This document shows positions 17,986 to 26,771 of a stretch of DNA of 35,823 nt, one piece after another; within the stretch, counting starts at the first letter, position 1, and every line of letters begins with the position of its first letter. The DNA comes from an uncultured Methylococcaceae bacterium (GTDB taxonomy: Bacteria; Pseudomonadota; Gammaproteobacteria; Methylococcales; Methylomonadaceae): positions 1 through 35,823 of the forward strand of contig CAIPPE010000231.1 of the NCBI GenBank assembly GCA_903866825.1, written 5' to 3'. Under the pieces are notes generated by a model that saw only the letters and a program-made list of their open reading frames with translations, was not told the origin of the DNA and ran no database searches. Position numbers and translations under genes: made by a program.

Positions 17986-18776
17986 GTTTACCGTTTAAAG
18001 TTGTTATCCCTGCCCGTTACGCTTCAACCAGGTTACCCGGTAAGCCCTTATTGCCGATTGCTGGCAAACCGATGATCGCTCATGTCTGTGAGCGTGCTCA
18101 GGAAGCCGGAGCAGATGAAATTATTGTCGCTACTGATAATGTTCAGATCCAGGAAACGGTCACGGCATTAGGTATTCGTGTAGTGATGACCCGTTCCGAT
18201 CATCAGAGTGGTACAGAAAGAATTGCCGAAGTAGCTCAGCAGTGTGGTTGGCGGGGTGATGATATTATCGTTAACCTGCAAGGTGATGAACCTCTGATTC
18301 CGCCTATTCTGATTCGTGAAGTGGCTGGTGCTTTAGCGGGACAACAACTAGCAGGAATAGCGACATTGGCCGCAAATATCCTTGATTCAGATGAGATATT
18401 TAATCCTAATGCCGTTAAAGTCGTCTTAAATAAAGCCGGTTATGCGCTTTATTTTAGTCGGGCGCCGATTCCTTGGGAGCGGGATAGCTTCGGTCAATCG
18501 GATGCATTACCCACTGGTCGTATCGCTTACCTCCGTCATATTGGAATGTATGCCTACACGGTCGACTTTTTACAACGTTACTGTGCCTGGGAGTCCTCAA
18601 TACTTGAATCGATTGAAGCATTGGAGCAACTCAGAATATTATGGCACGGCGAAGCCATCATGGTTAAAGTGGTCGACAAAACGCCACAAGCCGGTGTCGA
18701 TACGCCAGAAGATTTAGCACGCGTTGAGCAGGTGTTGGCCTTAAAGCGGGCTATTGATTTAGGTATGAAGCAATAG
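17982..18776 (+). CDS. kdsB: 3-deoxy-manno-octulosonate cytidylyltransferase
   Basis: KdsB activates Kdo with CTP to make CMP-Kdo for transfer to lipid A. The 264-residue protein carries [19 protein letters not shown] at the N-terminus (nucleotide-binding loop), then SGTERIAEV and [12 protein letters not shown] with the magnesium-binding Asp, [12 protein letters not shown] and the C-terminal [11 protein letters not shown]. It is the last gene of the tightly overlapping exbB-exbD-lpxK-trm112-kdsB unit, so lipid A phosphorylation and Kdo activation are linked. About 190 non-coding bases with T-rich segments follow; I see no convincing terminator in them. Confidence 0.96.
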   Translation: MSLPFKVVIPARYASTRLPGKPLLPIAGKPMIAHVCERAQEAGADEIIVATDNVQIQETVTALGIRVVMTRSDHQSGTERIAEVAQQCGWRGDDIIVNLQGDEPLIPPILIREVAGALAGQQLAGIATLAANILDSDEIFNPNAVKVVLNKAGYALYFSRAPIPWERDSFGQSDALPTGRIAYLRHIGMYAYTVDFLQRYCAWESSILESIEALEQLRILWHGEAIMVKVVDKTPQAGVDTPEDLARVEQVLALKRAIDLGMKQ

Positions 18777-18970
18777 CATTCATTAATAATTTCGGTATTT
18801 TTTCTGTTAAATTTGACAGAAGTGTTTAACACCAGTAATTTAAGCAGTTTTTTTGTAACTTCTCATCATTTGCGATAGTTAATGATTGGCGTGGTCTGTT
18901 TCTAAGATTGTTTGCCGGGAAGCTACGTTTTTTTAACATTACTCATACTTAGGTTGTTCAAGAGCTCGTA

Positions 18971-20155
18971 ATGCAAGAATTTCATAGAATAAGTCGTTTA
19001 CCTCCCTACGTTTTTAATATTGTTAATGATTTAAAAGCCAAAGCCCGTGCAGCAGGAGAGGATATTATTGATTTTGGTATGGGTAATCCTGACCAGCCCA
19101 CGCCCCAACATATCGTTGATAAATTAATAGAAGCGGTGCATCGCCCTGATACTCATCGTTATTCAGTCTCTAAAGGGATTCCCCGATTGAGAAAAGCGAT
19201 TTGTAACTGGTACAAAACCCGCTTTGATGTCGATTTGGACCCAGAAACCGAAGCTATTGTCACGATTGGTTCAAAAGAAGGTTTGGCGCATTTAGCATTA
19301 GCGACCTTAGGGCCTGGTGATGTCGTACTGGTGCCTAATCCGGCTTATCCAATTCATCCTTATGGTGTTGTTATCGCGGGTGCAGATTTACGTCACGTAC
19401 CGATGATTCCAGGTGGAGATTTTTTTGAAGAATTGCAAAAGGCTATTGTCGATTCATGGCCCAAGCCCAAAATGCTGATTCTTAATTTCCCAGGCAATCC
19501 GACAACCCAATGCGTAGAACTGGATTTCTTTGAGAAAATCATTGCCGTTGCTAAAGAGCACAACATTTGGGTTGTTCAAGATATTGCTTATGCCGATATC
19601 GTATTTGATGGTTACGTGACGCCTTCAATACTTCAAGTGGAAGGCGCAAAAGATATTGCCGTTGAGTTTTTCTCGATGTCCAAAAGTTACAACATGCCAG
19701 GCTGGCGTGTGGGCTTTATGTGTGGCAATAAGGACTTGGTTTCTGCGTTGGCAAGAATTAAATCTTATCTGGATTACGGCACCTTTGCACCGATTCAGAT
19801 CGCAGCGATTGCCGCTTTAGAAGGACCACAAGACTGTGTACATGAAATTGCTGAAATGTACAGAAAGCGTCGAGATGTCTTATGTGATGGATTGACCGCA
19901 GCCGGATGGCCTGTGCAAAAACCGAAAGCGACCATGTTTGTATGGGCAAAAATACCAGAAGCTTATAAAGACATGGGTTCTTTAGAGTTTTCTAAGAAGT
20001 TATTGCTAGAAGCGAAAGTGGCGGTTGCGCCGGGTATTGGTTTTGGTAATTATGGTGATGACCATGTCCGTTTTGGTTTAATTGAAAATGAACACCGTAC
20101 CCGTCAAGCTGTCAGAGGGATTCGCTTAATGATGAAAAAAGACGGTGTGATTTAA
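18971..20155 (+). CDS. alaC: PLP-dependent aminotransferase (AlaC type)
   Basis: A class I/II fold-type I aminotransferase, most like AlaC, which makes alanine from pyruvate and glutamate. The 394-residue protein has the N-terminal RLPPYVF and [12 protein letters not shown], then the PLP-site [13 protein letters not shown], the NFPGNPTTQ cofactor loop and [15 protein letters not shown] with catalytic Lys238. These features match AlaC and related diaminopimelate-type aminotransferases; substrate choice cannot be certain from motifs. It precedes hom and thrC by 50 bases, a frequent gammaproteobacterial order that suggests coordinated Ala/Asp-family amino-acid metabolism. Confidence 0.88.
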   Translation: MQEFHRISRLPPYVFNIVNDLKAKARAAGEDIIDFGMGNPDQPTPQHIVDKLIEAVHRPDTHRYSVSKGIPRLRKAICNWYKTRFDVDLDPETEAIVTIGSKEGLAHLALATLGPGDVVLVPNPAYPIHPYGVVIAGADLRHVPMIPGGDFFEELQKAIVDSWPKPKMLILNFPGNPTTQCVELDFFEKIIAVAKEHNIWVVQDIAYADIVFDGYVTPSILQVEGAKDIAVEFFSMSKSYNMPGWRVGFMCGNKDLVSALARIKSYLDYGTFAPIQIAAIAALEGPQDCVHEIAEMYRKRRDVLCDGLTAAGWPVQKPKATMFVWAKIPEAYKDMGSLEFSKKLLLEAKVAVAPGIGFGNYGDDHVRFGLIENEHRTRQAVRGIRLMMKKDGVI

Positions 20156-20205
20156 GTTCTACCCTGAGTCAATTTGGTCGTGAATGTGTTTAACTGGAGC
20201 TTAAT

Positions 20206-21522
20206 TTGAAACCGGTAAAAGTAGGTATATTAGGACTGGGCACAGTCGGTGGTGGTACAGTCAATGTATTAAAGCGTAATGCTTCAGAAATTGCTCGACG
20301 TGCAGGCAGAGAAATCATTATTACCCGCGCTGCTGCAAAGGACTTAACTAAAGCCCGGATTTGTGACACCGATGGTATCATTTTAAGCACTGATCCGACA
20401 GATATCATTAATGATCCCGAAATTGAGATAGTGGTGGAGTTGATTGGCGGTGGCGGTGTTGTTAAAGACTGGATCTTAAAAGCACTGGAAAATGGCAAGC
20501 ACGTCGTCACTGCCAATAAGTCACTGATTGCTTTATACGGTAACGAAATATTTGCTAAAGCCAGTGAAAAAGGCGTTATCGTGGCTTTTGAAGCGGCAGT
20601 TGCGGGTGGCATTCCTATCATTAAAGCCATTCGGGAAGGGTTGGCTGGCAATGAAATTGAATGGTTAGCCGGTATTATCAATGGCACCGGCAACTTTATT
20701 CTGACAGAAATGCGTGATAAAGGCCGTGATTTTGATGATGTATTGGCAGAAGCACAAGCTCTGGGCTATGCCGAAGCAGATCCTACGTTTGACGTGGAAG
20801 GTATAGATGCCGCACACAAATTAACCATCTTAGCCTCAATTGCTTTTGGGATTCCGCTACAGTTTGATAAAATCTACACTGAAGGGATCAGTCGTATTAC
20901 CCGCTTGGATGTTGAATATGCAGAACGACTCGGCTATCGCATAAAACATTTGGGAATTGCCAGAAAAACACCTGAAGGCATTGAGCTAAGAGTGCATCCC
21001 ACATTAATACCTGAGCGCCGTTTGATTGCCAACGTGAATGGCGTTATGAATGCCATAGTCGTTAGAGGTGATGCCGTGGGCAATACGCTTTATTACGGTC
21101 CTGGTGCGGGTGCCGAGCCGACTGCTTCAGCTGTAGTTGCTGACATAGTTGATGTCGCGAGGGCGCTAACCAGTGATCCTGAAAATCGGGTGCCGCATTT
21201 AGCTTTTCAGGCGGAATCGTTGTCAGATATCCTGGTTTTACATCCCGATAACTTCAAAACATCCTATTACTTACGTTTGTGTACAGAAGATAAGCCAGGT
21301 GTTTTAGCGGATGTCACTCGTATTCTTGCCGATCATGACATTAGTATTGAAGCCATTATTCAGAAAGAAGCACTACCCGATGAAACATTGATACCGATTA
21401 TTCTGCTGACTCAGATTACTCTGGAAAAAGAAATGAATGCAGCGATTGCCGCAATCGAAGCTTTAGACACTGTGAATGGTAAAGTAAACCGCATTCGCTT
21501 AGAAACTTTGGAAAATAAATAA
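20206..21522 (+). CDS. hom: homoserine dehydrogenase
   Basis: Hom reduces aspartate semialdehyde to homoserine, the branch point to threonine and methionine. The 438 residues comprise the NAD(P)-binding domain (VGILGLGTVGGGTVNVL), the catalytic domain (VVTANKSLIA, AAVAGGIPIIKAIREG, NGTGNFILTEM, AEADPTFDVEGIDAAHKL) and a C-terminal ACT domain (YYLRLCTEDKPGVLADVTRI) that usually confers threonine feedback. It starts at TTG, with GGAG six bases upstream. It is a monofunctional enzyme without an aspartokinase domain, unlike ThrA. thrC follows after eight bases. Confidence 0.96.
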   Translation: MKPVKVGILGLGTVGGGTVNVLKRNASEIARRAGREIIITRAAAKDLTKARICDTDGIILSTDPTDIINDPEIEIVVELIGGGGVVKDWILKALENGKHVVTANKSLIALYGNEIFAKASEKGVIVAFEAAVAGGIPIIKAIREGLAGNEIEWLAGIINGTGNFILTEMRDKGRDFDDVLAEAQALGYAEADPTFDVEGIDAAHKLTILASIAFGIPLQFDKIYTEGISRITRLDVEYAERLGYRIKHLGIARKTPEGIELRVHPTLIPERRLIANVNGVMNAIVVRGDAVGNTLYYGPGAGAEPTASAVVADIVDVARALTSDPENRVPHLAFQAESLSDILVLHPDNFKTSYYLRLCTEDKPGVLADVTRILADHDISIEAIIQKEALPDETLIPIILLTQITLEKEMNAAIAAIEALDTVNGKVNRIRLETLENK

Positions 21523-21530
21523 ACCTTATT

Positions 21531-22604
21531 ATGCAAAAACATTACACTGGATTAATTGAACGTTATAGAGACCGTTTGCCTGTTAGTAAATCGACGCGTG
21601 TTATCAGTCTATGTGAAGGCAATACGCCACTCATTCAATTACAAAATATTCCCAGAATGATAGGCAAAGACGTTGATATCTATGTCAAGTTTGAAGGCCT
21701 CAATCCAACTGGTTCATTTAAAGACCGTGGTATGACGATGGCAGTGACTAAAGCCGTAGAAGCTGGCAGTCAGGCTATTATTTGTGCATCAACCGGTAAT
21801 ACCTCTGCCTCAGCGGCGGCCTATGCGGCACGTGCGGGCATTAAAGCATTTGTATTGATACCGGAAGGTAAAATTGCTTTGGGCAAGTTAGCTCAAACCT
21901 TAATGTATAACGCAACTATTATTCAAATTAACGGCAATTTTGACCAGGGTATGGAATTGGTTAAAGAAGTTGCTAATCATGCCCCCGTATCTATCGTTAA
22001 CTCAATTAATCCGTTTAGATTAGAAGGTCAAAAAACCGCTGCTTTTGAAATTGTGGATGAATTGGGCTTTGCTCCTGACTATCATTGTTTACCTGTCGGT
22101 AATGCTGGCAATATTTCTGCCTATTGGAAAGGCTACAAGGAATATGCAACAGAACGCGTTTGCGGCAATCGCCCAGTGATGTGTGGTTATCAAGCAGCGG
22201 GTGCGGCACCTTTTTTGGCTGGGCACAAGATTGATAATCCAGAAACTGTAGCGACTGCCATTCGTATTGGTAATCCGCAATCATGGGATTTTGCAATTGC
22301 GGCTCAACAAGAGTCAGGTGGCTGGTTTGATAAGTTTACTGACCAACAAATATTAGCGGCGCAAAAAATGTTATCTCAGTTTGAAGGTATTTTTTGTGAA
22401 CCCGCTTCTGCAACCTCCTTAGCGGGTGCTTTAAATGATATTGGCACGGGTAAGATTCCAGAAGGTAGCAAGATTGTCTGTACATTAACAGGCAATGGGA
22501 TTAAAGACCCAGAAATTGCTATGCAACAATGTGCTGATGCTAAACCAGTAACTATTGAAGCGGATCTGGATGCTGTTAAACGTGCTATTTTAGATTGTTT
22601 ATAA
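21531..22604 (+). CDS. thrC: threonine synthase
   Basis: ThrC converts O-phosphohomoserine to threonine with PLP. The 357-residue length is that of the compact Bacillus-type enzyme, shorter than the enteric ThrC. The PLP lysine is Lys64 in FEGLNPTGSFKDRG; the cofactor phosphate loop (CASTGNTSASAAAYAARAG), PVGNAGNISAYWKG and the C-terminal VCTLTGNGIKDPE are all present. It lies eight bases after hom, and the pair completes the threonine branch together. Confidence 0.95.
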   Translation: MQKHYTGLIERYRDRLPVSKSTRVISLCEGNTPLIQLQNIPRMIGKDVDIYVKFEGLNPTGSFKDRGMTMAVTKAVEAGSQAIICASTGNTSASAAAYAARAGIKAFVLIPEGKIALGKLAQTLMYNATIIQINGNFDQGMELVKEVANHAPVSIVNSINPFRLEGQKTAAFEIVDELGFAPDYHCLPVGNAGNISAYWKGYKEYATERVCGNRPVMCGYQAAGAAPFLAGHKIDNPETVATAIRIGNPQSWDFAIAAQQESGGWFDKFTDQQILAAQKMLSQFEGIFCEPASATSLAGALNDIGTGKIPEGSKIVCTLTGNGIKDPEIAMQQCADAKPVTIEADLDAVKRAILDCL

Positions 22605-22642
22605 TTAACTATTTTTGTTTTGTTCCTGAGAAAATTATCGTA

Positions 22643-24055
22643 ATGAAGATTCATACCTTTATCGCTCGTTCAGTCTTTTTGTTGGTATTGACGAGCAGCG
22701 CTCATGCTACCACTTATAATTTGCCAGCAACAAAAGGGGATCGAGTGATTGAGCTTTCCCCCGAAGAAACTCTCACCATGACGGCAGACCATGATCAAAC
22801 CTTATTGGATGTTGCCAGACGATTTAACTTGGGGCAAACCGAAATCGTTACCTTAAATCCAAAATTGGATCGCTGGTTGATTAAGAAAGGCACTGTAATT
22901 CGTTTACCTAATAAGCGAATCTTGCCAGATAGTCCACATGTGGGTATTACCTTAAATATTGCTGAATACCGCATGTATTATTATCCAGCAGATCAGCCTG
23001 GCACTGTTAGATCTTATGCACACGGGGTTGGTAGACAAGATTGGCAAACGCCTTTAGGTAGAACTACGGTTGCTAAAAAAGTGAAAGATCCTTCCTGGCA
23101 TCCCCCTGAATCGATTCGTCGTGAACACGCAGCCAATGGAGATCCATTACCAGAAGTTGTGCCACCAGGTATTCATAACCCTTTAGGGGCTTATGCCTTG
23201 TACCTGAATTTACCTGGGGATTACAGAATACACGGGACTGACATCGATAAGATTTTTGGTATAGGGATGCAAATTACCCATGGTTGTGTGCGTATGTATC
23301 CTGAGGATATCGAAGCCTTATACAACTCAGTACCCTTAGGAACCTCCGTTTATATTGTTAAACAGCCTATTAAGGTGGGTTGGTTAAATAATACGCTCTA
23401 TATTGAAGCGCATCCTGATCTTGAAGGCGAAGAAAAGACCCAGGACCAACGTTACGCAATCGCTTTGGATCTTATCCAAAAAGCAAATAACGGTGAAATC
23501 CCCGATTTTGATCAAGTTGCCTTGAATAAAGCGGTTAAGGATTTAGACGGAACACCTGTAGCGCTCTATGAAGGTGTCGCTCCTGTGCAAGAGGAAGAGC
23601 CTGTTATTGAGGATATCGTTAAGAAAACCGTTGAGAATCCTAATAAGGTTGAGGCTGCAAAAAAACCTGCGGTTGTTGCGGTTGCGCCTAAAAGCATAAT
23701 TAAGCCAGTAAGCTCAAATTTAACTGCTGGAAAAAAATCAACGCCAGTTGTTGCGGCTCTAGCAAGCAAAAAAGGATTGCCAACAGTTGTTCAGAAAAAC
23801 ACAACACTGAAAAGTGCTGCTCCGGTAACGTTCGTTCAGAAAGGCTCAACATTAAAAAGCGCTGCACATGTTGCGCCTGTTCAGAAAACATCAGTCCAAA
23901 AAACTTCAGTGACAACGGCTCCATCAAAAGCTAAAAAGCCAGAAACAGTCATAGCTAGCAAAACAACTTCTGTTATCGTTCCAACCAAGAAAGTAGTAGT
24001 CCCCGTTAAAAAGGCAAGTACAGAGAGTAAAGGAGGCTATTATCACGGCACTTAG
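22643..24055 (+). CDS. periplasmic L,D-transpeptidase with LysM-like domain and repetitive tail
   Basis: This enzyme makes 3-3 peptidoglycan cross-links or attaches lipoprotein to peptidoglycan. I start at the ATG at 22643, since this gives an intact signal peptide (cleavage after SAHA, about residue 22); an earlier start adds a poor extension. The 470-residue protein has a LysM-like region at about 45-90 (TLLDVARRFN, LNPKLDRWLIKKGT), a YkuD catalytic domain at about 98-250 with IHGTD (His197) and THGCVRM (catalytic Cys215), and a tail of about 140 residues rich in Lys, Ala, Val, Pro and Thr. The tail has internal near-repeats (QKNTTLKSAAPV, QKGSTLKSAAHV, VQKTSVQKTS) and is likely disordered and surface-binding. 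Confidence 0.9.
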   Translation: MKIHTFIARSVFLLVLTSSAHATTYNLPATKGDRVIELSPEETLTMTADHDQTLLDVARRFNLGQTEIVTLNPKLDRWLIKKGTVIRLPNKRILPDSPHVGITLNIAEYRMYYYPADQPGTVRSYAHGVGRQDWQTPLGRTTVAKKVKDPSWHPPESIRREHAANGDPLPEVVPPGIHNPLGAYALYLNLPGDYRIHGTDIDKIFGIGMQITHGCVRMYPEDIEALYNSVPLGTSVYIVKQPIKVGWLNNTLYIEAHPDLEGEEKTQDQRYAIALDLIQKANNGEIPDFDQVALNKAVKDLDGTPVALYEGVAPVQEEEPVIEDIVKKTVENPNKVEAAKKPAVVAVAPKSIIKPVSSNLTAGKKSTPVVAALASKKGLPTVVQKNTTLKSAAPVTFVQKGSTLKSAAHVAPVQKTSVQKTSVTTAPSKAKKPETVIASKTTSVIVPTKKVVVPVKKASTESKGGYYHGT

Positions 24056-24058
24056 TTC

Positions 24059-24201
24059 CTTGTCAGTCGTAAGTTAATTGCAGCCAAGGGCGAACCGATA
24101 TCTTCGCGCCTAGCGTATTTAAATTCTTTCAATGCCTCATCAATATGATTATGCATGCGTTTTTATCAACGTTAAATTCGACAAAACTTAGGACTGACGA
24201 G
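24059..24201. repeat. 143-bp interval bounded by near-perfect 18-bp inverted repeats (possible MITE)
   Basis: CTTGTCAGTCGTAAGTTA at 24059-24076 matches the reverse complement of AAACTTAGGACTGACGAG at 24184-24201 in 15 of 18 positions. The interval fills the gap between the L,D-transpeptidase and the SGNH hydrolase genes. On the minus strand 24156-24052 is an open frame of 34 residues (ending AAINLRLTRN) that looks protein-like and runs through the left repeat to the overlap with the transpeptidase stop, so part may be a gene remnant. No obvious target-site duplication is visible. A non-autonomous element or a large imperfect hairpin are the two main readings. Confidence 0.35.
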
Positions 24202-24207
24202 TTATAA

Positions 24208-24927
24208 ATGCGTATGGTATTTTATTATTTAGGCATCATTGTATTGGTGTTGATTTGTGGATTCAACTGGGGCATTCAGTACAATAAGAATCAATCTTTT
24301 CCTTTCCATCTGGTTCAATCAATTAAATCATATTTTGGAACTAAACCAGGATTTACAGACCGAGGTCTTGAAGCGAAAGCACAAATTTTTGTTTCCTTCA
24401 ATAGAAAAGCCAATATAGTAATGATTGGAGATTCTTTAACGGATATTGCAGAGTGGTCAGAAATTTTTCCTGATGCTTCAATTGTAAATCGTGGTATTGG
24501 TGGCGACACTGCTAATGGAATCCTTTCAAGAATGGATGGGATTCTTTCAGTAGGTGCGAAAAAAGCTTTTATTATGGTAGGGATCAATGATTTACTTAAA
24601 GGGGTTTCACCATCAGACATACTTGAGGACTATTCAAAGATTGTAAAAATATTAATAGAACATGGTCATCAAGTTTATATTCAATCAACATTATTTTGTA
24701 ATGGGACGTTACTGTCGGTTGTCTGTACAAAAAATCTTAATAAGATAAATGTTCTTAACTCAGGTCTTGATCAACTGGCTAAGCAGCATGGCTTAACCTA
24801 CATAAACTTAAATTCTGACTTGTCATTCAATGGTCAGTTAAATGAGCTTTATACTTATGATGGTCTTCATTTGAATGCGTCGGGTTATGAAGTTTGGAAA
24901 ACTAAAATTGAGCAATACATAAATTAG
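24208..24927 (+). CDS. membrane-anchored SGNH/GDSL hydrolase
   Basis: The 239-residue protein belongs to the SGNH esterase/lipase superfamily. After an N-terminal transmembrane anchor (residues 2-24), the catalytic blocks appear in order: IGDSLTD with Ser76, the oxyanion Gly98 in GIGGD, Asn127 in VGINDLL, and Asp218/His221 in YDGLHLN. The domain probably faces the periplasm. Two cysteines (164 and 173) are suitably placed for a disulfide. Members act on acyl or acetyl esters of lipids or polysaccharides; the substrate is unknown here. It is isolated, AT-rich and sits between a possible MITE and a transposase relic, in keeping with an accessory origin. Confidence 0.85.
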   Translation: MRMVFYYLGIIVLVLICGFNWGIQYNKNQSFPFHLVQSIKSYFGTKPGFTDRGLEAKAQIFVSFNRKANIVMIGDSLTDIAEWSEIFPDASIVNRGIGGDTANGILSRMDGILSVGAKKAFIMVGINDLLKGVSPSDILEDYSKIVKILIEHGHQVYIQSTLFCNGTLLSVVCTKNLNKINVLNSGLDQLAKQHGLTYINLNSDLSFNGQLNELYTYDGLHLNASGYEVWKTKIEQYIN

Positions 24928-25128
24928 TGGCTGAAAGAAAACACAATAAAGTATTATGCTTCAATATGTTATAATTATTTCGATGAATTGAAGAAGTGTT
25001 CGGACAGACTCAGTCGACATTGCTAAGCGATTGATTTATTGTTTACCAAAGCGGTTGCTTCATTCATATTGGTGGGAAATGCCCTCATGAACCTATAAAA
25101 TCAAAAAATCTTCGTCGATCTAAAAGCT

Positions 25129-25970
25129 ATGCGCCGCCTTATTCAACCTCAAATGCAGTTCGGCGAAGTGGATATCTCCGCTATCGTTTTCAATTCGAAA
25201 TCCCGAGACGATATCCCTCAGATAATACGAGGACTTCAGTCTATTTACACAGAAAAGTCCGTACGCGAACGAGTTTTCGCCATTCTTCAGGACGTTTTAC
25301 CTGAACGGGTTGGAGCGAAAGGCAAAGTAAGTATAAAGACCTGTCGCCCCGGCATGGAGCAATAGAAAATACTGGATCTTGGTGTATTACGCTTAGGACT
25401 GGATGCAGATTATGATCGTCTTCAAGAATTGGCCAACGAACATAAGACGATCCGGCAGATGTTGGGTCACAGTGATTGGATGCCGGATAAACGCTATGAA
25501 TTCCAGACAATCAGAGACAACATCAGCTTATTCACGCCAGAAATTCTGGATCGAATTAACCAGGAAGTGGTCAGCGCAGGACATCAGTTGTTAAAAAAAA
25601 GCGGAAGAACCCCTAAAGGCTCGCTGCGACTCTTTTGTAGTCAAGACAGATGTACATTTTCCTACCGATATTAGTCTGTTATGGGATGCCCTCCGCAAAA
25701 CTATCCAAATCAGCGCCCAATTTTGCAATGCTCATGAGTTGACGGAATGGCGGCAGAGTTGACATCTTCTTCGCACTCTCAAGAAAAGCTATCGTCTCAT
25801 TCAGAAGCTCAAGCATTCCACCTCCAAAGATGAAGCCAAGCGTCGGCTTCAAGCGTTATGTGGCTCTAGCCATCGTGGCTCGCAACGTCCAACGATTAGG
25901 TGTGGTAGTGCATGAGCAAGAAATACAAAAAGCCGCACGACGGCGAGGCCCCTACCAGAAAGCCGCATGA
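25129..25970 (+). pseudogene. decayed ISNCY-family transposase
   Basis: The reading starts at 25129 (MRRLIQPQMQFGEVDISAI) and follows ISNCY-type transposases, but is broken at least four times. A TAG at 25363-25365 replaces the Trp expected before KIL; the frame then continues through ELANEHKTIRQMLGHSDW and DNISLFTPEILDRINQEVV. A frameshift lies around 25592-25615, next to a run of eight A; from about 25616 frame 2 gives ARCDSFVVKTDVHFPTDIS. A TGA at 25760 interrupts again. Near 25860 the reading jumps to the family C-terminus (VALAIVARNVQRLGVVV, ending at TGA 25970), so the central part, including most of the catalytic domain, is deleted. It cannot be active. Confidence 0.85.
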
Positions 25971-26289
25971 CGTCACCACATAAAGAAAAAATAACAACGA
26001 GTTAAGGCGTTGTTTGGATACCTGTGTCCTGAAATTGCCTAAGAAGCACCAAAGCTCCCGATTTGGGTAGTTCTGCCAGAAAAACAAAGTATTTAAAGAA
26101 GAAAAACCAATGCATCCGTCAAGAATCTAACGTTAACGTTGAGAAAAATGCGAGTTTTCGTTCAGGAACTAGTTTGATAACTCGATAAGGTGAGCAGTGA
26201 AAAATTAGATATAGTCAGTTAACTTTTAAATTTTCGTCATAGCAATGTCAGTCAGCTATGATATTGTTACTATGCAAAGGAGAAATTTT
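25971..26289. other. non-coding stretch after the transposase relic
   Basis: No gene is visible on either strand. The segment has the right-hand flank of the transposase relic, a short tandem AACGTTAACGTT near 26145, and the ribosome site AAAGGAG (26276-26282) for the deaminase. I looked for terminal inverted repeats of the insertion sequence and found only a weak similarity between 24997-25010 and the reverse complement of 26021-26034, not enough to define the element. Confidence 0.3.
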
Positions 26290-26766
26290 ATGCCCTCTGA
26301 AATAATCATTCATGAAGACTTTATGCGTAGGGCGATAGAGTTGGCTTTACATGTACCGCAATATCCCTTTGGAGCCATCATCGTCAATAGGACTACTGGT
26401 GAGATCATCGCTGAGGGCTTTAATCAGTCCACACTTAATCCGACTTTTCACGGTGAAATGGTGGCTATTAATCGTTGTGCCGAATTGCATCATCCGGTGG
26501 ATTGGAGTGAATTTGATCTTTATACCACGGCGGAACCCTGTTCAATGTGTCAGAGTGCTATCCAATGGGCGGGCATCGGGCGCATCTTCTATGGAACATC
26601 TATCCCTTATTTACAACAACTGAATTGGTGGCAAATTAATATTCGCGCTTCAGAAGTCATCGCTAAAACGTCATTTAGAAGCAATAGTCTTATTGGCGGC
26701 ATTTTAGAAACGGAATGCAATGCACTTTTTGATAATGCACCCAAAGGCATCTTTAATTTAAAATAA
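26290..26766 (+). CDS. nucleoside deaminase (CDA superfamily)
   Basis: A zinc-dependent deaminase of the cytidine/guanine/tRNA-adenosine deaminase superfamily. I prefer the ATG at 26290, because AAAGGAG lies seven bases before it; the earlier frame start adds an unlikely fifteen-residue extension. The 158-residue protein has the two zinc motifs HGE (His54, catalytic Glu56) and PCSMC (Cys84, Cys87). TTAEPCSMCQSAIQWAGIGR is the form found in guanine-deaminase-like and TadA-like members, but the rest does not match TadA closely, so it may act on a free base or nucleoside. It runs convergently toward the AMMECR1 gene with five bases between the stops. Confidence 0.85.
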   Translation: MPSEIIIHEDFMRRAIELALHVPQYPFGAIIVNRTTGEIIAEGFNQSTLNPTFHGEMVAINRCAELHHPVDWSEFDLYTTAEPCSMCQSAIQWAGIGRIFYGTSIPYLQQLNWWQINIRASEVIAKTSFRSNSLIGGILETECNALFDNAPKGIFNLK

Positions 26767-26771
26767 TCTTA

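Noticed and set aside
18777-18970. Possible small RNA or CRISPR-like structure in the kdsB-alaC gap
   Set aside because: Only T-rich tracts and one imperfect short hairpin (near 18807-18822) are present; no repeats with spacers and no promoter-terminator pair.
20190-20693. A 167-residue minus-strand ORF opposite hom
   Set aside because: It is the mirror of the strongly conserved NAD-binding region of homoserine dehydrogenase; proline/serine-rich composition is typical of an antisense shadow.
24990-26040. Terminal inverted repeats of the ISNCY element (24997-25010 versus 26021-26034)
   Set aside because: Only a short gapped match around GGACA; too weak to define the ends of the insertion sequence.
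25975-26200. Possible integron attC-like site (TAACAACGAGTTAAGGCGTTG and GTTAAC elements)
   Set aside because: The two ends do not satisfy the RYYYAAC and GTTRRRY core pair at a sensible distance, and no integrase or cassette structure is present.
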